This document shows, in pieces, positions 29,872 through 37,228 of a stretch of DNA of 37,228 nucleotides (the stretch's first letter is position 1; each line of letters begins with the position of its first letter). The stretch spans positions 1-37,228 of the forward strand of contig NZ_QJRX01000014.1 in the NCBI RefSeq assembly GCF_003205495.1. Reading direction: 5' to 3'. The notes under the pieces were generated by a model that saw only the letters and a list, made by a program, of their open reading frames with translations, had not been told where the DNA came from and made no database searches. A program made the position numbers and the translations under genes. The DNA comes from Aquipseudomonas alcaligenes (lineage in GTDB: Bacteria > Pseudomonadota > Gammaproteobacteria > Pseudomonadales > Pseudomonadaceae).

Positions 29872-30200
29872 TCGGAATCGACCGCGACACCGGCGCGACA
29901 GTCGACGACTGGCCCGCCTTTGTGCAGCGCGCCACCCGCGCCCTGACAACCCCGCTCGGTACCAGGCAAAAGCGGCCGCTGTACGGCTGCAGGTTGCCGA
30001 CGCGCCTGGGCCGCAACCTGGGCGACCAGCTGCTGATACTCGCCCAGGGCGACGCCGTCGACGCCTTCTACAACGAGGCGAACGGCCTCGGCGACTTCAA
30101 GCCCGAGGTGGTGGTGGCCACCCGTGAGGGTGCCGGCCTGCGCCTGCGCCTGGCGGGCACCTGGCACAACCGCAAGATGACGTTCGAGGTGACCACGTGA
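29868..30200 (+). CDS. W: Baseplate wedge protein W (P2 gpW / T4 gp25-like)
   Basis: A 110-residue protein of the GPW/gp25 lysozyme-like fold family. IGIDRDTGATVDDWPAFVQR at the start and TTPLGTRQKRPLYGCRLP are the family hallmark. It joins wedge and sheath in the baseplate. ATGA overlap with V and GTGA overlap with J. Confidence 0.92.
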   Translation: MIGIDRDTGATVDDWPAFVQRATRALTTPLGTRQKRPLYGCRLPTRLGRNLGDQLLILAQGDAVDAFYNEANGLGDFKPEVVVATREGAGLRLRLAGTWHNRKMTFEVTT

Positions 30201-31192
30201 GCATGCTTATTCCGGGGCTCAACCAACTGGCCGAGCCCGAGATCGTCAAGGTCGAGAATTTCGAGACGTTGCTGGCCGAGTTCAAGGCCGAGGTGCTGGC
30301 CTACGTGGCCGCGCGGGATCCGGCCAAGGCCGCCCGCCTGCAGGAGGCACTGGAAAACGACAGCGAGCTGCTGTCGATGGCCCTGCAGGCCATGACGTTG
30401 CGCCTGCAGGGCCATGAACGCAAATACAACGCCCGCATCAAGCAGATGCTGGCCTGGTGGGCAACTGGCAGCAACCTGGACGCCCGCGGCGCGGATCTCG
30501 GCCTCGAGCGCCGCACCATCAGCCCCGGCGACCCTAGCGCCTTCCCGCCGGTTGATCCGGTGCTCGAGGAGGACGAGGACTATCGGCTGCGCTATTACTT
30601 GGCCCCGCATGCCCCGGCCGCTGGCTCGCGCCTGCAGTACCGCCGCGAGGCCATGACCCTGGGCGAGCGCGCCACGGTCACCGTGGAAGCACCCAGCGCT
30701 GGCCAGCTGGTGGTGACGTACACCTTCGCCGAGGATGGTTTCGCGGCGCAGATGAAGGACGCCAACGGCCGCCGCACTGCGCCGGGCCAGGTGACCGTCA
30801 CCGCCCTGGCGCGCGAGGGCAACGGCACGCCGAGCGCCGAACTGCTGGAAGTGGTCGAGGGTCACTTCGCCCGTGATGACGTGCGCCCCGAGACCGACCA
30901 GGTGATCGTGCAAGCGGCCGAGATCGTGCCGTATCAGATCGCCGCGATTGCCTACATCAACCCGGGGCCGGATGCCCAGCTGACCAAAGAGGCGGCCGAG
31001 CAGGCGCTGGGCGTTTATGCCGCGGCGCGCCACCGGCTGGCCAGCTATGTGGATCCGAGCCGGATCAACCAGGTGCTGCATGACTCAGGCGCTGAGCGCC
31101 TCGAGCTGCTGTCGCCGTTGGTGCCAATCGAGTGCGAAGCGCACCAGGCCCCCTTCTGCATTGGGATAAACGTCGAGGTTAGGCCGCTATGA
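30197..31192 (+). CDS. J: Baseplate protein J (P2 gpJ-like)
   Basis: A 331-residue baseplate wedge protein. The GTG at 30197 overlaps the W stop; ATG 30203 is possible. Family features are the N-terminal IPGLNQLAEPEIVKVENFET, the region QMLAWWATGSNLDARGADLG, and YYLAPHAPAAGSRLQYRREA with the later VIVQAAEIVPYQIAAIAYIN. Order V-W-J-I is as in P2. Confidence 0.92.
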   Translation: MSMLIPGLNQLAEPEIVKVENFETLLAEFKAEVLAYVAARDPAKAARLQEALENDSELLSMALQAMTLRLQGHERKYNARIKQMLAWWATGSNLDARGADLGLERRTISPGDPSAFPPVDPVLEEDEDYRLRYYLAPHAPAAGSRLQYRREAMTLGERATVTVEAPSAGQLVVTYTFAEDGFAAQMKDANGRRTAPGQVTVTALAREGNGTPSAELLEVVEGHFARDDVRPETDQVIVQAAEIVPYQIAAIAYINPGPDAQLTKEAAEQALGVYAAARHRLASYVDPSRINQVLHDSGAERLELLSPLVPIECEAHQAPFCIGINVEVRPL

Positions 31193-31827
31193 CCGATGAC
31201 GCCCCGGGCCTGAGCCTGTTACCACCCAACCGCTCGCTGCTCGAGGCCGGCCTGGATCTCGCTTTCGCAAAACTGCTCGAGCGCATCGAGCCGCCGTTCC
31301 CGGCGCTGATGAATCCCGCCACTACTCCGGTCGACTTCCTGCCTTACCTGGCGGCGGATCGCGGCGTTAGCGAGTGGCAACCTGCAGCGCCCGAGGCCGA
31401 AAAACGCACCACGGTGGGCACGGCCTGGGAGGTAAAGCGCCTGGCCGGTACCCGGCGCGCGCTCGAGCAGGCTGTTTCGAGCCTGCAGCTGCGCCCCGAG
31501 GTGACGGCGTGGCACGAGAAAACGCCAGCCGGCACGCCCTACAGCTTCGAGGTTATGGCCTGGGCCGAGCAGCCCTTCGACGAGCAGACCAACGCGCGCC
31601 TGGATGCCCGCCTGGCCGCTGCCAAAAGCGAGCGCGACGTGCTGACGACGCGCATCGGGCTTAGCACCAGGTCGCGCACTTATCGCGCCGCCGCCCTGCT
31701 TTGCGGCGAGCTGGCCACCATCTACCCGCTGCAGACAACCGAGCTCGAGCAGAGCAACCCGGTCTACGTTGCCGCGGCCCTGAATACGGTCGAGACGACC
31801 ACCATCTACCCGCTGCAGGAGGCCTGA
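31189..31827 (+). CDS. I: Baseplate/tail protein I (P2 gpI-like)
   Basis: A 212-residue protein with ATGA overlap with J. LLPPNRSLLEAGLDLAFAKL, LPYLAADRGVSEWQPAAPEA and EVKRLAGTRRALEQAV are typical of the P2 tail protein I family. The C-terminus has two near-repeats (GELATIYPLQTTELEQS and NTVETTTIYPLQ). Stop and the fibre ATG overlap. Confidence 0.9.
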   Translation: MTDDAPGLSLLPPNRSLLEAGLDLAFAKLLERIEPPFPALMNPATTPVDFLPYLAADRGVSEWQPAAPEAEKRTTVGTAWEVKRLAGTRRALEQAVSSLQLRPEVTAWHEKTPAGTPYSFEVMAWAEQPFDEQTNARLDARLAAAKSERDVLTTRIGLSTRSRTYRAAALLCGELATIYPLQTTELEQSNPVYVAAALNTVETTTIYPLQEA

Positions 31828-33161
31828 TGGCACAGCAAGACTATTACACCATCCTGACCTCGGCCGGCCTGGCCTACGAGGCAAACCGCAAGGCCTTGGG
31901 CCTACCGATCAAGCTGACTCAAATGTCGGTCGGCGATGGCAACGGCGCGGTCTATAACCCGGCCGCCGCACAAACTGCCCTGGCGCGGGAGGTATGGCGC
32001 GGGCCGATCAATGCGCTGCTGCAGGACGCCACGAACCCCACTTACCTGGTGGGCGAGCTGACCCTGCCGGATGACGTGGGTGGCTGGTATGTGCGCGAGG
32101 TGGGTTTCTGGACGGATAGCGGGATCCTCTACGCCATCGGCAAGTACCCGGAGAGCTTCAAACCTGAGCTTTCTGCAGGCGCTGGCAAAGAGTTCTACAT
32201 CCGCGCGATCTTCGAGACCAGCAACGCTAATTCGGTCACCCTGGTGGTCGATGACACGGTAGTTAAGGCGACCCGCGCCTATGTGATCGACTACGTCGCC
32301 GCCGAGCTGGCGAAGCGCGATGGCAAAGACTCGGTTCGGGTGGCGACCACCGCCGAGATTGTGTTGTCAGGCGCGCAAAGCATCGACGGCGTGGCTGTGG
32401 TTGCAGGTAATCGCGTGCTGGTGAAGAACCAATCGAACGCCGCACAAAATGGCATTTACGTCGCGGCCGCCGGCCCTTGGTTGCGGGCCGCCGATGCTGA
32501 CGCGAGCATCGAGGTGACGCCCGGCATGCTTGTGCCGGTCGAGGAGGGCGCGGAGAACGGTGACAGCGTATGGAAGCTGTTCACCAACGCACCTATCACG
32601 CTGGGCACTACCGCCCTGTTTTTTGAAATGGTGGCCAGCGCGCCGGCAACCCAGGCAGATGCCGAGGGCGGTACGGCACCAGGGAAGTGGATGTCGCCCC
32701 TGCGAGTGTTTCAGGCGCTGCGCTCTGCCGCTGCAGCCGCCACTGAGGCGTTGCGCGGTGTGCTTCGCGTTGGCACGCAAGCCGAAGTCAATGCCGGCAC
32801 GCTCGACAACGTGGCGGTGACGCCTAAAAAACTACGCTGGGGCGTTTCGTACCTGATCGCAGCCAATGGTTACTTGGCCTTCCCGACCTGGCTCGGCGGC
32901 CTTGTCATTCAATGGGCGAGCGCGCAGGTCTACACCAACGGCGCAAACGGCGGCACGTCCACGGTAACTCTGCCGATGGCTTTTCCGAATGCGTTTTTCG
33001 GCGTGCTGGCGATCAAGAAGACGACGGCCTGGCTTAACGGCGCGGAAACTTTTCAGGCTGCGCCGTCTGGCCTTTCTCAGGCGGCTATCAGCGCTGATTC
33101 GGCCTCTGGCCAAGAAGGCGCCGGTAACCGCGATGTTTTCTATTTCGCAGTAGGTAACTGA
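31827..33161 (+). CDS. H: Tail fibre protein (P2 gpH-like)
   Basis: A 444-residue fibre. The ATG at 31827 overlaps the I stop. The N-terminal 150 residues (QDYYTILTSAGLAYEANRKA; GGWYVREVGFWTDSGILYAI) are the P2/Mu-type baseplate-attachment domain. A middle module (VATTAEIVLSGAQSIDGVAV; GNRVLVKNQSNAAQNGIYVA) is common in phage fibres. The last 100 residues (LVIQWASAQVYTNGANGGTS; TVTLPMAFPNAFFGVLAI) resemble gp53-type C-terminal receptor-binding domains. Host range would reside there. No reverse transcriptase or variable repeat is present. Confidence 0.9.
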   Translation: MAQQDYYTILTSAGLAYEANRKALGLPIKLTQMSVGDGNGAVYNPAAAQTALAREVWRGPINALLQDATNPTYLVGELTLPDDVGGWYVREVGFWTDSGILYAIGKYPESFKPELSAGAGKEFYIRAIFETSNANSVTLVVDDTVVKATRAYVIDYVAAELAKRDGKDSVRVATTAEIVLSGAQSIDGVAVVAGNRVLVKNQSNAAQNGIYVAAAGPWLRAADADASIEVTPGMLVPVEEGAENGDSVWKLFTNAPITLGTTALFFEMVASAPATQADAEGGTAPGKWMSPLRVFQALRSAAAAATEALRGVLRVGTQAEVNAGTLDNVAVTPKKLRWGVSYLIAANGYLAFPTWLGGLVIQWASAQVYTNGANGGTSTVTLPMAFPNAFFGVLAIKKTTAWLNGAETFQAAPSGLSQAAISADSASGQEGAGNRDVFYFAVGN

Positions 33162-33163
33162 GC

Positions 33164-33583
33164 ATGAAGAAGTTTTTCTTCTGCCCCGAAACGCTGGGGC
33201 TTTATCCGGGCGCCCCTTACGGGGACGCCGCCGGGAAGGACTGCATCGAGCTGACCGAGGCCGAGTATCGCGCGCTTGCGGGCCATGCCTTGGCGCTAGA
33301 CGCCGCCGGCCGCCCAGTTTTAGTCGCATCTCTGCCTCTTACCGTCGAGCAGCTGGAGGCCGCTGAGCGGGGTTGGCGCGACTATGAGCTTCGACGCTCC
33401 GAGTGGCTGATCGCTCGTCATCGCGACGAAGTGGACATGGTGACCACGACGACCTTGTCGGTTGAACAGTACGGCGAGCTGTTGGCGTGGCGTCAGTTAC
33501 TGCGCGACTGGCCCGCCTCGCGGGCATTCCCTGACGACTCTGGTCGCCCAGTGCCGCCTGCCTGGCTTGCTTCCCTTACCTAA
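33164..33583 (+). CDS. Tail fibre assembly protein (Tfa-like)
   Basis: A 139-residue protein 2 bases after the fibre gene. The opening FFFCPETLGLYPGAPYGDAA and the C-terminal YGELLAWRQLLRDWPASRAF with ...GRPVPPAWLA are the usual pattern of Tfa-type fibre chaperones. Ends at a terminator-like hairpin. Confidence 0.8.
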   Translation: MKKFFFCPETLGLYPGAPYGDAAGKDCIELTEAEYRALAGHALALDAAGRPVLVASLPLTVEQLEAAERGWRDYELRRSEWLIARHRDEVDMVTTTTLSVEQYGELLAWRQLLRDWPASRAFPDDSGRPVPPAWLASLT

Positions 33584-33584
33584 T

Positions 33585-33609
33585 GAAAGCCCCCGCCCTG
33601 GGGGCTTTC
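33585..33609 (+). terminator. Hairpin after the fibre assembly gene
   Basis: GAAAGCCCCC (33585-33594), GCCCT, GGGGGCTTTC (33600-33609): a perfect 10-bp stem with T-rich end (TTTCGCGTTTCT). It separates the fibre block from the following gene. Confidence 0.8.
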
Positions 33610-33628
33610 GCGTTTCTGAGGATCCGTA

Positions 33629-34303
33629 ATGCTCGAAAAACTCAAACGGGGCACCGCCTGGTGCCTCGAGATCCTGCTCGCCCTGGTGCAATGGGCGGTG
33701 CTCCTGGTGGTGCGTGTGGCGCTGATCGTCGTCGGCCTGCTGGTTGACGCGGTGGCGATTCTGTTCGCGGTACCGGGCCTGTCGCTGAGCGATGGCCGCC
33801 CGATCTGGAACGTGCCGGCCTGGGCCTGGCTGTTCGGCAATGACTTCGACGGCCTCGACGGCGACAAGCGCCGCTGGTGGGCTGACAACTGCGACGATCT
33901 GGTGCTGTTCGGCCTGTTGCCATTGCTGCGCCGCATCGGCTTTACGGTCGACTGGCTCGCCGTCGATTCGTGGCTCGCGCGCTGGTGGTGGGCCGCGGTG
34001 CGCAATCCGGTAAACAACCTGCGCCTGGTGCCTGGCTTCAACTGCCCGGTGAGCGAGTGCGAGATCCGCTACCTCGGCGACTACGCCGTCGAGGATAAGC
34101 CCGGGCAAGGCGGCTGGCAGTTCGTCAGCGCGCGCCGCCGGGGCGGGGTCTCCCGTTGGTATGGCTTTTATCTGGCGCTGCCCTATGGGCCTGCCAGGGC
34201 CTTTGTGGTGCGCCTTGGTTACAAGATCAAGCCCGCGCACCAGGACACCGCCGAGCCCGGCAAGGGCATGACCTTCAAGATCAACCCGGCGAAAGCCATC
34301 TAG
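33629..34303 (+). CDS. Membrane-anchored protein at the P2 Z/fun (moron) position, 224 aa
   Basis: The N-terminus carries one or two membrane segments (LEILLALVQWAVLLVVRVAL, VVGLLVDAVAILFAV). After these comes an aromatic-rich domain (WAWLFGNDFDGLDGDKRRWW; VDSWLARWWWAAVRNPVNNL) and a beta-rich C-terminal half (WQFVSARRRGGVSRWYGFYL; VVRLGYKIKPAHQD). It resembles a family of uncharacterised phage proteins in Pseudomonas-type phages, from memory only. In P2, the interval between fibre assembly and sheath genes holds the Z/fun superinfection-exclusion gene, so a lysogenic-conversion role is possible. GC content looks similar to its neighbours. Confidence 0.6.
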   Translation: MLEKLKRGTAWCLEILLALVQWAVLLVVRVALIVVGLLVDAVAILFAVPGLSLSDGRPIWNVPAWAWLFGNDFDGLDGDKRRWWADNCDDLVLFGLLPLLRRIGFTVDWLAVDSWLARWWWAAVRNPVNNLRLVPGFNCPVSECEIRYLGDYAVEDKPGQGGWQFVSARRRGGVSRWYGFYLALPYGPARAFVVRLGYKIKPAHQDTAEPGKGMTFKINPAKAI

Positions 34304-34316
34304 GGAGACCGCCACC

Positions 34317-34517
34317 ATGGCAGACCGCAACAACTACACCGTGCTCGTGCCGTACCCGAAAGGGGGCGGCCACTGGACACGCAAGGGCGACAAGGTCGAC
34401 CTGCTCGATGTCGAGGCTCTGGCCCTGCGTCAGGCCGGCCGCATCAAACTGACTGCCGAGCTCGAGGCCGAACAGGCCGCGCCGGTGACCACCAAGAAAA
34501 CCGCTGCTAAGGACTGA
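34317..34517 (+). CDS. Small protein preceding the sheath gene, 66 aa
   Basis: ATG after AGGGAGA. Reads ADRNNYTVLVPYPKGGGHWT then DVEALALRQAGRIKLTAELE. The size, a WTRKGDKVDL segment and the position before the sheath gene recall the DUF2635 / Mu gp38 type of small tail protein, but similarity is weak. The Lys/Ala-rich end is likely disordered. Confidence 0.5.
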   Translation: MADRNNYTVLVPYPKGGGHWTRKGDKVDLLDVEALALRQAGRIKLTAELEAEQAAPVTTKKTAAKD

Positions 34518-34519
34518 CC

Positions 34520-35686
34520 ATGGCCGAGGTAACCAATTTCGAGCACAACGGCGTCTCCGTCGAGACGACCGAATCCCCCGAAGCGATGGGCGGGCTTGGC
34601 GACAACGTCGTCGGCCTGGTCGGTACCGCGCCCAAGGCTGATATGAGCGTTCCGCGCAGCTATCCCTTCCGCATCAATAGCTTCACCCTGGCCGCGTTGC
34701 TGGATCCGACCGGCACCGAAGCCGGCTCGCTGTACCACACCGTCCACGCGATCCTGAAAGTGGTTAAGGTGCCGATCTATGTGGTGATCGAGGAGGAGGG
34801 CGCAACCCCGGCCGACACGGTCAACGCCATCATCGGCGGCGTCGACGCCACCTCTGGCCAGGTCACCGGCCTCGGCGCTCTGGCGCTGTGCGCCGAGGTG
34901 CCGACCATCATCGGCGCGCCTGGCTTCTCCGATAAGCAGGCGGTGCATAGCGAGTTGGCCAGCCTGGGTAAGCGGATCCGTGCGCGGGTGGTCTTCGACG
35001 GCCTCGACACCGACGTGGCCGGCCAGGTGGTCAACAGCCAGGCCATTGGTGGCGCGGCGCTGGGTTATGACCGCTGCTACATGGTTCACCAGATGCCCGC
35101 GGTCTACTCCAAGGCGGCCAAGGCCAACGTGTTCCTGCCGCCCTCGAGCCTGGCCATTGCGGCCATGGCCGCGGTCAAGCAGTGGGAAAGCCCGGGCAAC
35201 CAGGTGACCTACGCGGCCGACGTGGCGCGCACCGTCGAGTACAACATCCTCGACAAGTCGACCGAGGGCGACCTGCTCAACCGCTACGGCGTGAGCTACT
35301 ACGCGCGCACCACCCTGGGCGGCTTTTCGCTGCTGGGCAACCGCTCGATCACCGGCAAGTTCATCAGCTACGTGGGCCTCGAGGACGCCATCACCCGCAA
35401 GCTGGTGAAAGCGGCGCAGAAGGTCATGGCGAAGAACCTGACCAAGACCTTCATGGAGCAGGAGGTTAAGCGGATCGACGACTGGATCCAGACCCTGGTG
35501 GCCGACGAGACCATCCCGGGCGGCAAGGTGTACCTGCACCCCGAGCTGAACAGCGTCGAGAAGTACAAGAACGGCACCTGGTACCTGTGCATCGACTACG
35601 GCCGCTACGCGCCCAACGAGCACATGATTTACCAGCTCAATGCGTCTGACGCGATCATCGAAGAATTTCTTGAGGACGTTCTCTAA
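34520..35686 (+). CDS. FI: Contractile tail sheath protein (P2 gpFI-like)
   Basis: A 388-residue sheath protein. Family signatures: FEHNGVSVETTESPEAMGGL at the start, VVGLVGTAPKADMSV, then YVGLEDAITRKLVKAAQKVM and a C-terminal beta-strand region (PNEHMIYQLNASDAIIEEFL) used to link neighbouring subunits. Its presence makes this a contractile-tailed phage despite the lambda-like head genes. TAATG overlap with the tube gene. Confidence 0.95.
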   Translation: MAEVTNFEHNGVSVETTESPEAMGGLGDNVVGLVGTAPKADMSVPRSYPFRINSFTLAALLDPTGTEAGSLYHTVHAILKVVKVPIYVVIEEEGATPADTVNAIIGGVDATSGQVTGLGALALCAEVPTIIGAPGFSDKQAVHSELASLGKRIRARVVFDGLDTDVAGQVVNSQAIGGAALGYDRCYMVHQMPAVYSKAAKANVFLPPSSLAIAAMAAVKQWESPGNQVTYAADVARTVEYNILDKSTEGDLLNRYGVSYYARTTLGGFSLLGNRSITGKFISYVGLEDAITRKLVKAAQKVMAKNLTKTFMEQEVKRIDDWIQTLVADETIPGGKVYLHPELNSVEKYKNGTWYLCIDYGRYAPNEHMIYQLNASDAIIEEFLEDVL

Positions 35687-36192
35687 TGCTGACTAACCGA
35701 GTGCGGCAGATCATCACTGCCACCCTGCAGGGCCTGCCGCTTAACGCGACCATCGACGACTATGATCCGCCGGTGATCGAGTTCGACATGGAAGAAATGC
35801 GCGGCGGCCGTTACATCCCCGAGGAGATGGCCACCGGCATGAAAGCGCTGTCGGGCAAGCTGACGCTGCAAGGCGTCGGCCTGCCGATCATGGCGGCCCT
35901 GGGCGTCAGCGGTGGCGACGACATCCTGCTGACTGTGCAGGAAGCCGGCGAAGACCAGGACGGCAACGAGTGGTTCACCTACCACGTGCAGGGCGGCAAG
36001 CTGAAAAAGCTCGAGGAGAAGACCCTCAAGATGGGCGACAAGCCGGTCACCGTGCTGGAAATCGCCCTGCGCACCTACACCCGCCTGGAAATGGGCGTGC
36101 CGGTGATCGACATCGACACGCGCACGCAGAAGGTCGTCGTCAACGGCGTGGATCTGCTCAAGGGCGCGCGTCGCCTGGCCCTGATGGTTTAA
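35686..36192 (+). CDS. FII: Tail tube protein (P2 gpFII-like)
   Basis: A 168-residue major tail tube protein. IDDYDPPVIEFDMEEMRGGR, ALSGKLTLQGVGLPIMAALG and the final segments MGDKPVTVLEIALRTYTRLE and VIDIDTRTQKVVVNGVDLL are diagnostic. Translationally coupled to the sheath gene and followed by a terminator hairpin. Confidence 0.95.
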   Translation: MLTNRVRQIITATLQGLPLNATIDDYDPPVIEFDMEEMRGGRYIPEEMATGMKALSGKLTLQGVGLPIMAALGVSGGDDILLTVQEAGEDQDGNEWFTYHVQGGKLKKLEEKTLKMGDKPVTVLEIALRTYTRLEMGVPVIDIDTRTQKVVVNGVDLLKGARRLALMV

Positions 36193-36210
36193 CCCGCCAC
36201 CCTCGAACCA

Positions 36211-36232
36211 AGCCGCCTACGGGCGGCTTTTT
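36211..36232 (+). terminator. Terminator-like hairpin after tail tube gene
   Basis: AGCCGCC (36211-36217) and GGCGGCT (36222-36228) with a TACG loop, followed by TTTT. Likely lowers expression of downstream E/T genes relative to sheath and tube. Confidence 0.8.
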
Positions 36233-36255
36233 CGTGTCTGTAAGGAATCCCCGCA

Positions 36256-36822
36256 ATGAGCTGGAAACCCGAACCGCATCCCCTGCGCTGGCCCGTCACC
36301 CTCGAGGGCGGCGAGATCCTGACCACCATCGAGCTGCGCGCCTTCACGGTCGAGGAGCACCGCGCCGCGCTGGCCAGTGTCGGCACCGATGAAGAAGAAC
36401 AGTTTGAGGCCCTGCTGCTGGTGGCCACCGGCTTGCCGGTTGGCGTGCTCGAGCAGATCAAGCGCCCCGACTACGTGGCCCTGGTCACGCGCATGCACGA
36501 GTATGTGAACCTGCCGGCCAGCTACTTCCTGGGCCGCAAGCCCGAGGATCCTGACGACGCGCCGCTCCTGGTGCCGATCAAGGCCATCGGCCGCACGGTT
36601 GACCGGCTGGCTCTGCAGGTGCCTGCGATGAAGGCGACCAAGGTCATGCGCAAGCTCAAGACCGACAACGAGCGCACCGACTTTATCAGCGCGCATTGCA
36701 CCGGCCTGTCGACGGTTGAGGTGCTGCGCCTGAGCATCCCCGATTGGACGCAGCTGCAGGAGCGCCTGCACGCTTTTTTGAACAAGCCGGCGGCCTACTT
36801 TCCGAGCGCGACATCGAAGTAA
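36256..36822 (+). CDS. E: Tail assembly chaperone E (short product)
   Basis: A 188-residue protein in the position of P2 gpE. LRWPVTLEGGEILTTIELRA at the N-terminus and VPIKAIGRTVDRLAL with a helical C-terminus fit tail assembly chaperones. It binds tape measure during tail assembly. Near its end lies T TTT TTG (36774-36780), in the right phase for -1 slippage into the overlapping E' frame. Confidence 0.85.
   Translation: MSWKPEPHPLRWPVTLEGGEILTTIELRAFTVEEHRAALASVGTDEEEQFEALLLVATGLPVGVLEQIKRPDYVALVTRMHEYVNLPASYFLGRKPEDPDDAPLLVPIKAIGRTVDRLALQVPAMKATKVMRKLKTDNERTDFISAHCTGLSTVEVLRLSIPDWTQLQERLHAFLNKPAAYFPSATSK
36774..36780 (+). promoter_or_regulatory. -1 ribosomal frameshift site (T TTT TTG)
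   Basis: The heptamer matches X XXY YYZ in the phase of E (codons GCT TTT TTG). Slipping back one base lets reading continue in the frame ending at 36947. P2 uses a T-run of the same kind for E/E'. Confidence 0.85.
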
Positions 36823-36947
36823 TCCTCGATGTCGTGCCGCTCGTTTACCACGTAAGCGAAGCGGAGATTCTGGAGTGGGACGCCGGAAAAGGGCTGCGCC
36901 GCTACGAGCTGGCCATGGCGCGCCTGGGCGTAAAGCAAAAGGGGTAG
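36780..36947 (+). CDS. E': E' extension of the tail assembly chaperone (via -1 frameshift)
   Basis: The -1 frame after the slippery site encodes 55 further residues (EQAGGLLSERDIEVILDVVP, then LVYHVSEAEILEWDAGKGLR and a stop after KQKG). The fused E+E' product, 36256-36947, would have about 229 residues. The SEAEILEW motif is typical of the E' type domain. No independent ribosome site is seen. Confidence 0.82.
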   Translation, partial: EQAGGLLSERDIEVILDVVPLVYHVSEAEILEWDAGKGLRRYELAMARLGVKQKG

Positions 36948-36950
36948 GGC

Positions 36951-37228
36951 ATGGCTGACACCAAGTCGAAGTACTCGCTACGGCTGGCCGCCGTGGACGC
37001 CTACTCGAAGACGTTCGGCGACTTCTCGAAGAAAGCCGACAAGCTGCAGGACGAGATCAAGGGCCAGCGGGCCGAGCTGGACAAGCTCAACCGCCTGGCC
37101 CGCTCGGCCGACGGTTACACCAAGCTGACCGAGAAGCTCGACAAGACCAAGACCGCCCTGCAGGCGGCCAAGGTTGAGCAGGTCAGCCTGGGCAAGGCGC
37201 ACCAGGCCGCCGCGGCGACGGTGCAGCG
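36951..37228 (+). CDS. Tail tape-measure protein (5' part; continues at base 3 of the window)
   Basis: Starts at ATG 36951, 3 bases after the E' stop, with GGGGTAGG just upstream. Residues include DTKSKYSLRLAAVDAYSKTF then a coiled coil (KKADKLQDEIKGQRAELDKL). The last 127 bases repeat the window start, so the true gene runs 36951-37101 and then 1-2405. Confidence 0.93.
   Translation, partial: MADTKSKYSLRLAAVDAYSKTFGDFSKKADKLQDEIKGQRAELDKLNRLARSADGYTKLTEKLDKTKTALQAAKVEQVSLGKAHQAAAATVQ
37102..37228. repeat. 127-bp terminal direct repeat (right copy)
   Basis: Identical to 1-127; see the left copy. It should be trimmed before circularising the sequence. Confidence 0.95.

Noticed and set aside
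1..37228. CRISPR arrays, tRNA genes, insertion sequences, diversity-generating retroelement
   Set aside because: No regularly spaced repeats, no cloverleaf-like segment, no transposase, and no reverse transcriptase near the fibre were found by reading.
37102..37228. Biological direct terminal repeat
   Set aside because: Length 127 equals a standard assembler k-mer, and the repeat lies in the middle of the tape-measure gene, not near the terminase genes.

Overview
The window is the complete, circularly closed genome of a temperate, tailed (myovirus-type) bacteriophage whose prophage is predicted to be a linear plasmid with hairpin ends (a telomere phage of the N15 / phiHAP-1 / VP882 kind). 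The first and last 127 bases are identical (1-127 = 37102-37228), so the non-redundant unit is 37,101 bp and the cut falls inside the tail tape-measure gene. There is no integrase. Instead there is a protelomerase (8543-10225) next to a 76-bp near-perfect palindrome (8336-8411), a type Ib ParA with a small ribbon-helix-helix-like partner, and a giant primase-helicase RepA. The DNA is GC-rich and the genes are tightly packed with ATGA/GTGA overlaps. The host is probably a high-GC gammaproteobacterium (Pseudomonas or Halomonas relatives), but nothing in the sequence fixes it.

Layout. 36951-2405 (across the join): tape measure. 2405-4022: P2-like tail genes U, X, D. 4155-5055: Com-like translational regulator and a DNA methyltransferase. 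5114-6887 (minus): a 121-residue membrane-anchored protein, then a translationally coupled run of five small accessory genes. 6956-7932 (minus): partition pair. 7933-8542: telomere region with a family of about 17-bp repeats. 8543-10225: protelomerase. 10180-10446 (minus): small gene with a LexA-type box. 10506-14390 (minus): RepA. 14391-14699: leader with a C4-like nested antisense architecture. 14700-15365 (minus): CI-like repressor. 15513-18304: CII/Cro-like regulator, small zinc proteins and Q-like antiterminator. 18293-18372: late promoter plus early terminator. 18522-19802: lysis cassette (holin, SAR endolysin, nested Rz/Rz1). 20932-29250: lambda-like packaging and head genes in lambda order (Nu1, A, W, B, fused protease-capsid, FI, FII, Z, U positions). 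29254-36947: P2-like baseplate V, W, J, I, fibre, fibre assembly, a moron-like gene, sheath FI, tube FII, and E/E' with a -1 frameshift.

How it seems to work. The prophage replicates from repA and is resolved to a hairpin-ended plasmid by the protelomerase at the palindrome. It is segregated by ParA and the small DNA-binding protein, which may act at boxes with 16-bp spaced cores found at three separate loci (parA, repA and terminase leaders). Lysogeny is held by a CI-like repressor whose catalytic serine and cleavage dipeptide are both altered, so RecA-driven self-cleavage looks impossible. A LexA-type box in front of a small gene between the protelomerase and repA offers an alternative, antirepressor-type SOS route. 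Lytic late expression probably runs from a Q-dependent promoter at about 18300 through lysis, head and tail genes.
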